Assembly: GCF_001307155.1 (NCBI RefSeq)
Contig: NZ_CP012830.1
Span: 2,990,501-3,054,500 of the forward strand
DNA length: 64,000 nucleotides
Source of the DNA: Pseudomonas fluorescens
Lineage (GTDB): Bacteria; Pseudomonadota; Gammaproteobacteria; Pseudomonadales; Pseudomonadaceae
Direction of reading: 5' to 3'
In this document: piece by piece, positions 28,491 to 36,690 of the stretch
Numbering within the stretch: the stretch's first letter is position 1
Layout: every line of letters begins with the position of its first letter
The notes under the pieces: generated by a model
Told to the model about the DNA's origin: nothing
The model's database searches: none
Seen by the model: the letters and a program-made list of their open reading frames with translations, nothing else
Translations under genes and position numbers: made by a program

Positions 28491-29694
28491 CGAAGGGTTT
28501 AACCACGTCCAGCAAGGTGATCGGCAACGCCTGGCGCCAGGTGTCGAACTCTCCCAGCGGCTGCGCCTGAGCGATATGAATCCGTGTCAGCTCGCCACCG
28601 TGTTGTTCGCGCCAGGCCATCAAGGTCATTTCGCTTTGCAGGGTGACCGCGTTGGCGACCAGCCGACCGCCGGGTTTGAGCTGCGCCCAACAGGTGTCGA
28701 GCACACCGTCACGGGTCACGCCGCCACCGATGAAGATAGCGTCAGGTCGCTCAAGACCGGTCAACGCCTGCGGCGCGCTGCCACGAGTCAGTTGCAGACC
28801 GGGCACGCCGAGGGCATCGCGGTTGTGTTCGATCAGTTGCTGGCGGCCAGCATCGGCCTCGATGGCCAGCGTGCGGCAACTCGGGTGTGCACGCATCCAC
28901 TCGATGCCGATCGAGCCGCTGCCGGCGCCGACGTCCCACAACAGTTCACCGGGCACCGGCGCGAGACGGGCGAGGGTGATGGCGCGGACATCGCGTTTGG
29001 TCAGTTGGCCGTCGTGCTTGAAGGCTGCATCCGGCAAACCAGCCAGGCGCGACAAACGCGGCGCATCAGGGGCGGCGAGGCACTCGATGGCAATCAGGTT
29101 GAGGTCGGCGACGACCGGGTCGGTCCAGTCGCTGGCGATGCCGTCGACGCGTCGTTCGCTCGCGCCGCCCAGGTGTTCCAGGACGGTCATCCGGCTCGGC
29201 CCGAAACCGCGTTCACGCAGCAGCGCGGCAATCGCGGCGGGGCTGTGCCGGTCGTTGCTCAACACCAGTAAACGAACGCCGCTGAACAGTTGAGCGTTCA
29301 GCGCTGCGATTGGCCGGGCAACCACCGACAGCGCGACCACTTCTTGCAACGGCCAGCCCATCCGGGCCGCAGCGAGAGAGCAGGAGGACGGCGCGGGCAG
29401 GATCAGCATTTCATCGCTCGGCACTTGCCGTGCCAGGCTGGCGCCTGCGCCGAACAGCATCGGATCGCCACTGGCCAGCACACAGACCGGCTCACCGCGT
29501 TGCGCCAGTACTGGCTCAAGGGAAAACGGACTCGGCCAGGGCTGGCGCTCACCACGGACGTAAACCGGCAGCAGATCCAGTTGCCGTTGGCCACCGAAAA
29601 TCCGCGAAGCACCCAGCAGCGCGCGCCGAGCGTTCTTGCCCAGGCCGTTGAAGCCGTCTTCACCGATTCCCACTACTGTCAGCCAAGGGGCCAT
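28483..29694 (-). CDS. cobL: Precorrin-6Y C5,15-methyltransferase (decarboxylating) CobL
   Basis: 403 residues, a natural fusion. Residues 1-205 are the CbiE-like tetrapyrrole methyltransferase ([41 protein letters not shown]). Residues 210-400 are the CbiT-like domain with the SAM motif [18 protein letters not shown]. It methylates C5 and C15 and decarboxylates the C12 acetate. ATG at 29694 has TGAGGA upstream. First gene of the minus-strand cob operon, divergent from cobG. Confidence 0.95.
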   Translation of the reverse strand: MAPWLTVVGIGEDGFNGLGKNARRALLGASRIFGGQRQLDLLPVYVRGERQPWPSPFSLEPVLAQRGEPVCVLASGDPMLFGAGASLARQVPSDEMLILPAPSSCSLAAARMGWPLQEVVALSVVARPIAALNAQLFSGVRLLVLSNDRHSPAAIAALLRERGFGPSRMTVLEHLGGASERRVDGIASDWTDPVVADLNLIAIECLAAPDAPRLSRLAGLPDAAFKHDGQLTKRDVRAITLARLAPVPGELLWDVGAGSGSIGIEWMRAHPSCRTLAIEADAGRQQLIEHNRDALGVPGLQLTRGSAPQALTGLERPDAIFIGGGVTRDGVLDTCWAQLKPGGRLVANAVTLQSEMTLMAWREQHGGELTRIHIAQAQPLGEFDTWRQALPITLLDVVKPFDA

Positions 29695-29810
29695 TTATAT
29701 TCCTCAAACCGGGTGTTCCGACGGGCAGGCTTTTCATGCCGTCAGACAAAGCAGGCATAATACCGCGCCTTCGCTCGCGAAGTGCTTCTACCTCTTAGCC
29801 GGTCGCCCCC

Positions 29811-31133
29811 TTGAACGAACGTCAGCTGCACACCGCCTTACGCCCCTCGGCCTGTCCGGGGTTGCTGCGTATCGTCCAGGCATCGGACGGCGGCATTTGC
29901 CGGATCAAGTTGAATGGCGGGTCGATCAGCTCTGCCCAGGCTATGGCTGTGGCTGAGGCCGCCGAGCGTTATGCCGGTGGAGTGATTGAGGCGACCAACC
30001 GCGCCAATCTGCAAATTCGCGGAATTGGTAGTGAGCACCGGCCCTTGATCGACAGCCTGCTGGCCGCCGGATTGGGCCCAAAGACGGCGGCCGGCGATGA
30101 TGTACGCAACCTGATGCTCAGCCCCGGTGCCGGCATCGATCGGCACATGCTGTTCGATACTCGTCCGCTGGCCGAGCAGATCCTCGCCACCTTGCAAAGC
30201 CATGAGCGTTTCCATCAGCTGTCGGCCAAGTTTGCCGTGCAACTGGATGGCGGCGAGGCGCTGGCGATGCTCGAACATCCGCATGACCTCTGGTTGAGCG
30301 CGGTTGAACGCAATGGCGAGCAATGGCTGGCGTTTGGCCTGGCGGGTTGTCCCACGGATACACCGGCAGGGGCGGTGTTGCGCAATGACGGTCACACCTT
30401 GGTGGTGGCGGTGTTGGAGCTGTTTCTCGATCTGGCGCGGCCGGATCAGACCCGCATGCGGCAGGTGCTGGCCGAGCGTTCGCTGGCGTCGGTAGTGCAG
30501 GCCTTGGCCGAGCGTGTGCCGTTGACCCCGATCAGTGACTGGCAGCGTCCCGAGTCGCGCCCAGGGTTGCACATCGGTACTTATCCACAGCGCCAGGAAG
30601 ACTTGGTCTATGTCGGCGCTGTCCCGCCTCTGGGGCGGCTGGATGCTTCGATGCTCAAAGGCGCGGCGTCTCTGGCCGAGGCGTTTGGGGATGGCAGCCT
30701 GCGGGTGACCCCTTGGCAAAGCCTGCTGCTGCCGAACATTCGCCCGCAGGATGCCCCGGCGCTCAGTGAGGGAATGCAGGCCCTGGGTTTTCTGGTGAGT
30801 GCCGATCAAGCTTTGGCCCATCTGGTGGCCTGCACTGGATCGGCCGGGTGCGGCAAAGGTCTGGCAGATACAAAGGGTGATGCCCTGCAATTGTCCACAC
30901 AGCTGCAAAGTCGTGGCGACCGAGTTCACGTTCACCTGTCCGGCTGCCCGCGTTCCTGCGCCGCCGCGCACATCGCGCCGGTCACCTTGCTGGCAGTCAG
31001 CCCCGGTCATTACGACCTCTATTTTCGCAATGCAGGGCAGCCGGGTTTCGGCGCCCTGCAAGCACGCAACCTCACTATTGAAGCGGCCGGCGCAGCGCTT
31101 GATGCCCGCCCACGGAGCCCACTTGATGCTTGA
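29811..31133 (+). CDS. cobG: Oxygen-dependent precorrin-3B synthase CobG
   Basis: 440 residues of the sulfite/nitrite-reductase ferredoxin-like family. CobG uses O2 to make the C20 hydroxyl gamma-lactone precorrin-3B, the committing step of aerobic B12 synthesis. Two ferredoxin-like half domains surround the 4Fe-4S ligands C341, C347 (ACTGSAGCGKG) and C379, C383 (LSGCPRSCA). The only reasonable start is TTG at 29811, as an in-frame TAG lies 12 bases upstream. Starts the plus-strand cobGHIJ operon. Confidence 0.93.
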   Translation: MNERQLHTALRPSACPGLLRIVQASDGGICRIKLNGGSISSAQAMAVAEAAERYAGGVIEATNRANLQIRGIGSEHRPLIDSLLAAGLGPKTAAGDDVRNLMLSPGAGIDRHMLFDTRPLAEQILATLQSHERFHQLSAKFAVQLDGGEALAMLEHPHDLWLSAVERNGEQWLAFGLAGCPTDTPAGAVLRNDGHTLVVAVLELFLDLARPDQTRMRQVLAERSLASVVQALAERVPLTPISDWQRPESRPGLHIGTYPQRQEDLVYVGAVPPLGRLDASMLKGAASLAEAFGDGSLRVTPWQSLLLPNIRPQDAPALSEGMQALGFLVSADQALAHLVACTGSAGCGKGLADTKGDALQLSTQLQSRGDRVHVHLSGCPRSCAAAHIAPVTLLAVSPGHYDLYFRNAGQPGFGALQARNLTIEAAGAALDARPRSPLDA

Positions 31134-31752
31134 TTACATCCGCGACGGTCAGGAGATCTATCGCAACTCCTTCGCGATCATTCGCGCCGAGGCCAACCTC
31201 GCCCGGATTCCGGCCGATCTGGAAAAACTCGCGGTGCGGGTGATTCACGCCTGCGGCATGGTCGATGCGATCGACGGTCTGCAATTCTCCGAAGGCGCGG
31301 GCAAGGCCGGGCGCGATGCGCTGGCCGCCGGTGCAGCGATACTGTGTGATGCGCGGATGGTCTCCGAAGGCGTGACCCGGGCGCGGTTGCCGGCGAACAA
31401 TCCGGTGATTTGCACCTTGCGTGACGAGAGCGTTCCGGAGCTGGCCCGCGAACTCGGCAACACCCGTTCGGCAGCGGCTCTGGAGCTGTGGCGTCCGCAT
31501 CTGGAAGGCAGCGTGGTGGTAATTGGCAACGCCCCGACCGCGTTGTTCTACTTGCTGGAAATGCTCGATGCCGGCGCGCCAAAACCGGCGTTGATTCTCG
31601 GCTTCCCGGTGGGCTTCGTCGGTGCCGCCGAGTCCAAGGCAATGCTTGCGGCTGACAGCCGTGGCGTGCCGTTTGTGATCATGCAAGGTCGGTTGGGCGG
31701 CAGCGCCATGGCCGCCGCAGCGGTCAATGCCCTCGCCACGGAGATTGAATGA
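31126..31752 (+). CDS. cobH: Precorrin-8X methylmutase CobH
   Basis: 208 residues, normal length. It moves the C11 methyl group to C12 to form hydrogenobyrinate. Family blocks: [36 protein letters not shown] (catalytic His of VIHACG), [14 protein letters not shown] and [16 protein letters not shown]. The start ATG at 31126 lies eight bases inside cobG; the frame is open further upstream but only over cobG. Confidence 0.96.
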   Translation: MLDYIRDGQEIYRNSFAIIRAEANLARIPADLEKLAVRVIHACGMVDAIDGLQFSEGAGKAGRDALAAGAAILCDARMVSEGVTRARLPANNPVICTLRDESVPELARELGNTRSAAALELWRPHLEGSVVVIGNAPTALFYLLEMLDAGAPKPALILGFPVGFVGAAESKAMLAADSRGVPFVIMQGRLGGSAMAAAAVNALATEIE

Positions 31753-32483
31753 TGCAGCAACCTGGACGTTTGATCGGCCTTGGCGTGGGGCCTGGTGATC
31801 CGGAACTGATTACGGTCAAGGCCTTGCGCCTGTTGCGCGAGTCGCCGGTGGTGGCGTACTTCGTCGCCAAGGGCAAAAAAGGCAATGCGTTCGGCATCAT
31901 CGAAGCGCATTTGCAGGACGCGCAGACGCTGCTGCCGCTGGTTTACCCGGTGACCACCGAGACCTTGGCGCCGCCGCTGTCCTATGAGCAAGTGATCAGC
32001 GATTTCTATGATGCAGCCGGCGAACAGCTCGCCGCGCACCTGGATGCCGGGCGTGACGTGGCGGTGATCTGCGAAGGCGATCCGTTCTTCTACGGCTCCT
32101 ATATGTATTTGCATGATCGTCTGGCCGAACGTTACGAGGCTGAAGTGGTGCCGGGCGTCTGCTCGATGCTTGGCGGTGCTTCGGTGCTGGGCGCGCCGCT
32201 GGTGTATCGCAATCAAAGCCTGTCGGTGTTGTCCGGGGTGCTACCGCACGAAGAACTCAAGCGTCGTTTGGCCGATGCCGACGCGGCTGTGGTGATGAAG
32301 TTGGGGCGCAACTTTCCGAAGGTGCGTCAGGTGCTGGAAGAACTCGGTCTGGCAGAGCGTGCGTTGTACGTTGAGCGCGCCACCATGGCCAATCAGAAAA
32401 TCGTGCCGCTGGATCAGGTCGAGCCGATGTCCTCGCCGTATTTTTCGTTGATCATCGTTCCCGGCGAAAGGTGGCAAGGCTGA
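31749..32483 (+). CDS. cobI: Precorrin-2 C20-methyltransferase CobI
   Basis: 244 residues of the tetrapyrrole methyltransferase fold. It transfers a methyl from SAM to C20 of precorrin-2, producing precorrin-3A for CobG. Motifs: [63 protein letters not shown]. Start overlaps the cobH stop (ATGATG; either Met is possible) and its stop overlaps the cobJ ATG. Confidence 0.96.
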   Translation: MMQQPGRLIGLGVGPGDPELITVKALRLLRESPVVAYFVAKGKKGNAFGIIEAHLQDAQTLLPLVYPVTTETLAPPLSYEQVISDFYDAAGEQLAAHLDAGRDVAVICEGDPFFYGSYMYLHDRLAERYEAEVVPGVCSMLGGASVLGAPLVYRNQSLSVLSGVLPHEELKRRLADADAAVVMKLGRNFPKVRQVLEELGLAERALYVERATMANQKIVPLDQVEPMSSPYFSLIIVPGERWQG

Positions 32484-34183
32484 TGACTCGTTCAGTTCCG
32501 GCGATTGTCATTCTTGGCAATGGCAGCCTCGCGACCGCACGCAAGATCCAACAGCTATACCCCGGCGCCTTGATCCACGGCCTGGCCGAACGGGTCGACG
32601 GCGCGGACCGCGTTTACCACGAGTTCGGTGCGACGCTGCGCCAGCTCTATCAACACGACACACCGATCATTGCTTTGTGTGCCGCCGGTATCGTCATTCG
32701 CACGCTGGCGCCATTGCTCCTGGAAAAAGGCGCTGAGCCGCCGGTGCTGGCTGTCGCCGAGGATGGCAGCGCGGTCGTGCCGCTGTTGGGCGGTCTGGGT
32801 GGGGTGAATGTGCTGGCCCGCGAGATAGCTGACGGTTTGGGCGTAGCTGCGGCGATCACCACCAGCGGTGAGTTGCGCTTTGGCACTTGCCTGCTCAATC
32901 CGCCAAGTGGCTATGCGTTGGGCGATCTGGAACTGGGCAAGCGCTTCGTTTCGGATTTGCTGGCCGGTGAGAGCGTACGTATCGAAGGCGCTGCCCCGTG
33001 GCTGGATCAAGCGCAGTTGCCGCAGGATCCGCAAGCGCATCTGGCGATTCATATTGGTAGCGCCGAACGCGCACCTGCGGCCAATGAATTACGGATTTAC
33101 CCGCAAAACGTTCTGGTCGCGGTGAGCGCCGACGTTGCAGATCTGCCGAATGCGATACGCGATGCCTTGCATCAGGCGGAAATTGCTGTGCAATCGCTGG
33201 CATGCCTGTTGGCCAGCGATCAGCAAATGGCCAGCCTGGCACTGCGCGAAGCGGCGCTGGAATTGGGTGTGCCGCTGCGTTTTGCGACGGCTGGTTCTGT
33301 GGCTGAACTGGCAGAAAACGCTGTCGGGCAATCGATGTTTATCGATACAAGCAACGGGATCGCCATCGCTGTTGCCGACCGACCGTTGGACCCGTCACTG
33401 ATCGGTCGTCCTCGCGGCCGCTTGGCCGTGATTGGTCTGGGCCCAGGCGCAGCGGAACTGATGGTACCGGCAGTCAAGGCAGAATTGGCTCGTGCCAATG
33501 ACGTGCTTGGCTACGAAACCTATGTGCGCATGGCCGGGCCATTCCGCGCCGATCAGGTGCTGCATTGCACCGACAATCGCGAAGAAATGCAGCGTGCTCG
33601 CCACGCCTTTGAACTCGCGGTTCAAGGGCGTTCGGTGGTCGTGGTGTCGTCCGGCGATCCGGGGGTGTTCGCCATGGCCGCTGCGGTACTGGAGGCCCTG
33701 CACGAATCGAGCGATGCGAGCTGGCACAGCGTCGATCTGGAAATCCTTCCCGGCGTGTCTGCGTCGCTGGCAACCGCCGCGCAGGCCGGTGCACCTCTGG
33801 GCCACGACTTCTGCGTGATGTCTTTATCGGACAACCTGAAACCCTGGGCGATCATCGAGAAGCGTCTGGACCTGGCGGCAGAGGCTGACCTGGCTCTGGC
33901 CTTCTACAACCCGATCTCGCGTTCGCGTCCGTGGCAATTGGGCCGTGCGCTGGAAATCGTCGCCCGGCATCGCACGCCGGAAACGCCAGTGGTGCTGGGG
34001 CGGGATATCGGTCGTCCGGGCCAGACGCTGCGGGTCACGACCCTCGGGCAGTTGACCCCTGATCAGGTTGATATGCGGACCATGGTGCTGATTGGTTCAT
34101 CCACCACCTGCGTGTTCCCGCGCGCTGAAGGTGGTGAGTGGGTTTATACGCCACGCTGGTATTCAACCAAGCCGGTCTCCTGA
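32483..34183 (+). CDS. cobJ: Fusion of CbiG-like domain and precorrin-3B C17-methyltransferase CobJ
   Basis: 566 residues. Residues 1 to about 295 resemble CbiG (cobalt-precorrin-5A hydrolase) including the CobE-like end: VIRTLAPLLLEKGAEPPVLA, VVPLLGGLGGVNVLAREIAD, LRFATAGSVAELAENAVGQS. From about 310 the protein is CobJ/CbiH, with GRLAVIGLGPGAAELMVPAV, SSGDPGVFAMAAAVLEAL and FYNPISRSRPWQLGRALEI. CobJ adds the C17 methyl and contracts the ring. The ATG at 32483 is within TGATG of the cobI stop. This fusion is known in Pseudomonas. Confidence 0.94.
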   Translation: MTRSVPAIVILGNGSLATARKIQQLYPGALIHGLAERVDGADRVYHEFGATLRQLYQHDTPIIALCAAGIVIRTLAPLLLEKGAEPPVLAVAEDGSAVVPLLGGLGGVNVLAREIADGLGVAAAITTSGELRFGTCLLNPPSGYALGDLELGKRFVSDLLAGESVRIEGAAPWLDQAQLPQDPQAHLAIHIGSAERAPAANELRIYPQNVLVAVSADVADLPNAIRDALHQAEIAVQSLACLLASDQQMASLALREAALELGVPLRFATAGSVAELAENAVGQSMFIDTSNGIAIAVADRPLDPSLIGRPRGRLAVIGLGPGAAELMVPAVKAELARANDVLGYETYVRMAGPFRADQVLHCTDNREEMQRARHAFELAVQGRSVVVVSSGDPGVFAMAAAVLEALHESSDASWHSVDLEILPGVSASLATAAQAGAPLGHDFCVMSLSDNLKPWAIIEKRLDLAAEADLALAFYNPISRSRPWQLGRALEIVARHRTPETPVVLGRDIGRPGQTLRVTTLGQLTPDQVDMRTMVLIGSSTTCVFPRAEGGEWVYTPRWYSTKPVS

Positions 34184-34188
34184 ATAAC

Positions 34189-34219
34189 GGCGACCTCACG
34201 CCGAGGTCGCCTGCGTTTT
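34189..34219 (+). terminator. Rho-independent terminator after cobJ
   Basis: Perfect eight-base stem GGCGACCT / AGGTCGCC with a seven-base loop, followed by TGCGTTTT. It closes the cobGHIJ operon and separates it from the next pair of genes. Confidence 0.75.
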
Positions 34220-34344
34220 CACAGTGGTTTTCACAACTAACACCGCTAATAAATAGCGCACTTTTATGTGCTCTGGCTATGGCTTGCTGTTGGAGCTGCA
34301 TGGAGGTTGGTAACTATTGGAATAAGTTGCTTCTGTGAATGCGT

Positions 34345-34373
34345 TTGACGATTGAAGTCGAGTGCCTTAGTTT
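34345..34373 (+). promoter_or_regulatory. Possible sigma-70 promoter of the unknown gene pair
   Basis: TTGACG (34345-34350) and TAGTTT (34368-34373) are separated by 17 bases, 46 bases before the start codon at 34419. The surrounding sequence is AT-rich and lies just after the cobJ terminator, so a promoter is expected here. The -10 match is only partial. Confidence 0.35.
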
Positions 34374-34418
34374 TGTTTCTGTCGCATGGAGCGGCGAGTA
34401 TTTACTAAGGATGTTCAT

Positions 34419-35225
34419 ATGGGAAACGAAATAATTAATGTTGCGGATGTCCCTTTCTCTGAGGCTGTGCAGGATAAATACTTTGAGCGAATCGAGGCTC
34501 AGTTAGCTGAAGTTTTCGCGCGTCCCCGACTCAGGATGTTTGCCAAGAGCGGCAGTGTTTCGCTGAATGGTGCTGCGCAGGGAATTGATGCGTCGGTCGT
34601 CGGCCCATCCCTTGTGGTATTTGAGGAACGGCTTAGCGAAGATGATAAGCAGGATGCACTGGATAGCCAGGCTTTTGCCGAAGCCGTCGTCAGAAAACTG
34701 CCTGTCGAAACTTCGCAAGAGCAGCGATATATGGCTTATAACGAAGCCTTGTCGGCGATTGGCTGGGTCACAGAAAGCTACACGTATAAGAAGTATGACT
34801 CCAAAAAGCTGACGCTGAGCATGAACGAAGCATTGCTGCAAGTGCTTGAGACTGTCATCAGTGCGGGCTCTGGAAATGTATTGAACCTGGTAGCGTCGGG
34901 CTTTGACAAGCTCAAGGGCGATAAGGCAACGCTGAAAATCGTGGACGCCGGAAGCAAGGAAAGTTCGGTTGTCAGCTTCAAAGCAGTTCCTTGTATTGTT
35001 GCCCCTGGTGGTGGTATGGCAATGGTCATGGGCGGCCTGGATGTGTTCAGTAAAGACTACGATGGCGAATTTCTGTTTTTTACTTTCAAGACAGAGGGGG
35101 TTCACCTTTTTCAAGCGGCAGGCATTAGAAAGTTTAATAAACGTGCGTTTGATCGAAAGCGTCAGCAGGTTCATAACTACATTAACCAGTTCGGTGATGA
35201 TCTGTTTAAAAAGATTGCAGGCTAG
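34419..35225 (+). CDS. Unknown protein, first of a paralogous pair
   Basis: 268 residues that I do not recognise. No signal peptide or membrane span. The N-terminal ~85 residues are acidic and variable; a helical middle follows (SQEQRYMAYNEALSAIGWV, MNEALLQVLETVI); the C-terminal third is predicted beta then a basic helix (VPCIVAPGGGMAMVMGGLDV, FLFFTFKTEGVHLFQAAGI, RKFNKRAFDRKRQQVHNYIN). The last ~110 residues align in pattern with the next gene. I chose ATG 34419 for its AAGGA seven bases upstream. Base use is more AT-rich than the cob operon, suggesting acquisition. Confidence 0.75.
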   Translation: MGNEIINVADVPFSEAVQDKYFERIEAQLAEVFARPRLRMFAKSGSVSLNGAAQGIDASVVGPSLVVFEERLSEDDKQDALDSQAFAEAVVRKLPVETSQEQRYMAYNEALSAIGWVTESYTYKKYDSKKLTLSMNEALLQVLETVISAGSGNVLNLVASGFDKLKGDKATLKIVDAGSKESSVVSFKAVPCIVAPGGGMAMVMGGLDVFSKDYDGEFLFFTFKTEGVHLFQAAGIRKFNKRAFDRKRQQVHNYINQFGDDLFKKIAG

Positions 35226-35289
35226 TAAGGCCGAAAGAGGCTTTCAATAGGGGGTGGTTTATTTAGCGTAGATGAACGGGGTGTTCAAT

Positions 35290-35940
35290 ATGTCAGTGCT
35301 TGCTGATGCTGTAGTGGTGGGTAGCTGCGTGTTATCCTTTGCGTCCGAAGTTTGCCCGCAGGACCAACAGGATATACAGGACTGTTTGCTGTATGCGGAA
35401 CTGGCAGCGACTGATAAATACCCAGGGCAAGTATCAAAAAAAGTCTGGTTCGATTATTACCAGGGGCGGTTGTTGAAGGCTGGCTTCACACTCAAAACTA
35501 TCGTCCCCTCTGAGCCGTTGAGGGTGTCGAATGTCAATCAACTGCTGAGCATCAGCCATACCATCATCGGCCGCTTGGGGGTGGAACGCTTAGGTCAGCT
35601 TGTTGAGGAAACTTACGCGGCGTTGAGGCTGGACGAGTTTGCCTGGAACTTCTTTCGCGGCAACGTCGCGAACAGTGGGTCGGGTATTCTCAAATGTGCA
35701 CCTTGCGAACGTCTTGATTCCGGCGACGTGGTCGTCTGCCTGTACGGATTGCGCTATAGCACCAACGTGATTGAGGATGACTTCTTTTTCTGGAGTGAGT
35801 TCGGCAAAGAAGTGGTCATCATCCCGGATGGCGGCGTTTTTGCTTTCAATCGGGAGGTGTTTGAAAACTACCGTGGACGGGTTCACGAGAAAATCGACGC
35901 TTACTCAGACAAGATCCTGGTGAGGAAACTGAAGCTCTGA
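35290..35940 (+). CDS. Unknown protein, second of a paralogous pair
   Basis: 216 residues, not recognised. It shares its layout with the preceding protein: a helical middle (KVWFDYYQGRLLKAGFTLKT, VNQLLSISHTII) then APCERLDSGDVVVCLYGL, DFFFWSEFGKEVVIIPDGG and FNREVFENYRGRVHEKIDA at the same relative spacing. It lacks most of the N-terminal region of its neighbour and is Cys-richer. ATG 35290 has GGGGTG at good spacing; an ATG six codons earlier has none. A strong terminator follows directly. The two genes probably form one transcript. Confidence 0.75.
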   Translation: MSVLADAVVVGSCVLSFASEVCPQDQQDIQDCLLYAELAATDKYPGQVSKKVWFDYYQGRLLKAGFTLKTIVPSEPLRVSNVNQLLSISHTIIGRLGVERLGQLVEETYAALRLDEFAWNFFRGNVANSGSGILKCAPCERLDSGDVVVCLYGLRYSTNVIEDDFFFWSEFGKEVVIIPDGGVFAFNREVFENYRGRVHEKIDAYSDKILVRKLKL

Positions 35941-35964
35941 GTCGTTTGGTTTGATCAACATTGG

Positions 35965-36001
35965 CAAGGCCTTGTGCTTTAACAACAAGGCCTTGTTTTT
36001 C
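35965..36001 (+). terminator. Rho-independent terminator after the unknown pair
   Basis: CAAGGCCTTG repeated at 35965-35974 and 35986-35995, a stem since the unit is self-complementary, with an 11-base loop and a following TTTTT. It marks the right border of the gene pair. Confidence 0.85.
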
Positions 36002-36029
36002 GATGGGCAATCTCGTGATGAACGACGAA

Positions 36030-36626
36030 CTAAGGCACCAGATACCCTTTGACCCCGGTAAAGATAATCTGCGCTGCCAGTGCACACACAAACAACCCCA
36101 TCAACCGGCTGACAATCTGCAAACCCTGGTCACCGAGAATCCGTTCGATACGGTTGGACAGGTACAGCACCACGCCGACGGTCAGGCTGGCCATGGCGAT
36201 GCTGAGGATGGCGGTGAGTTTGTCGTCCCAGTGCGGCTGGCTGACGCCCATCACCAGCAAGGCCCCGATGGTGCCGGGGCCGACAGTGAGCGGAATGGTC
36301 AGCGGGACGATGGTCACGTCTTGCTGCACGTTGTCGGTCTGGACCGCTGACTTGCCCTGAGCCATGCCCAGTGCCGAAATGAACAGCACACTGCCGGCGC
36401 CAATGCGGAAGGCGTCTACGGTGATGCCGAACACGCTGAAAATCACCCGCCCGAACAAATACAACAGCACGCTGGAAACCAGGGTCGCGAGGGCGACATT
36501 CCAGGCCAGTCGACGTTGTTCCTTGCGCGAATAACCGCGGGTCAGGCTGATGAAGCAGGACAACACGAAGAAGGGGCTGTAGAGCACCAGCATCTTCAGG
36601 TAAACACTGAACAACACGTGGAGCAT
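36030..36626 (-). CDS. MarC family integral membrane protein
   Basis: 198 residues, six hydrophobic segments, of the MarC/UPF0056 family. Typical stretches are LYSPFFVLSCFISLTRGYS, RIGAGSVLFISALGMAQG and VPLTIPLTVGPGTIGALLVMG. MarC proteins were once linked to multiple antibiotic resistance but their function is unproven. It lies 64 bases downstream of retS on the same strand, which it may follow in transcription. Confidence 0.88.
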   Translation of the reverse strand: MLHVLFSVYLKMLVLYSPFFVLSCFISLTRGYSRKEQRRLAWNVALATLVSSVLLYLFGRVIFSVFGITVDAFRIGAGSVLFISALGMAQGKSAVQTDNVQQDVTIVPLTIPLTVGPGTIGALLVMGVSQPHWDDKLTAILSIAMASLTVGVVLYLSNRIERILGDQGLQIVSRLMGLFVCALAAQIIFTGVKGYLVP

Positions 36627-36690
36627 GGGGCAAGCTCACTGGCGAGGGAAGTCGAGGAGGAGTCTATCAGGCGCTGCGGGGTCTGTCGGC

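Noticed and set aside
29695..29810. Possible cobalamin riboswitch between cobL and cobG
   Set aside because: Only 116 bases separate the two start codons and I found no B12-box or the expected multi-stem layout.
34138..34338. 66-codon plus-strand ORF spanning the end of cobJ
   Set aside because: It overlaps cobJ in another frame, crosses the cobJ terminator and has no ribosome site.
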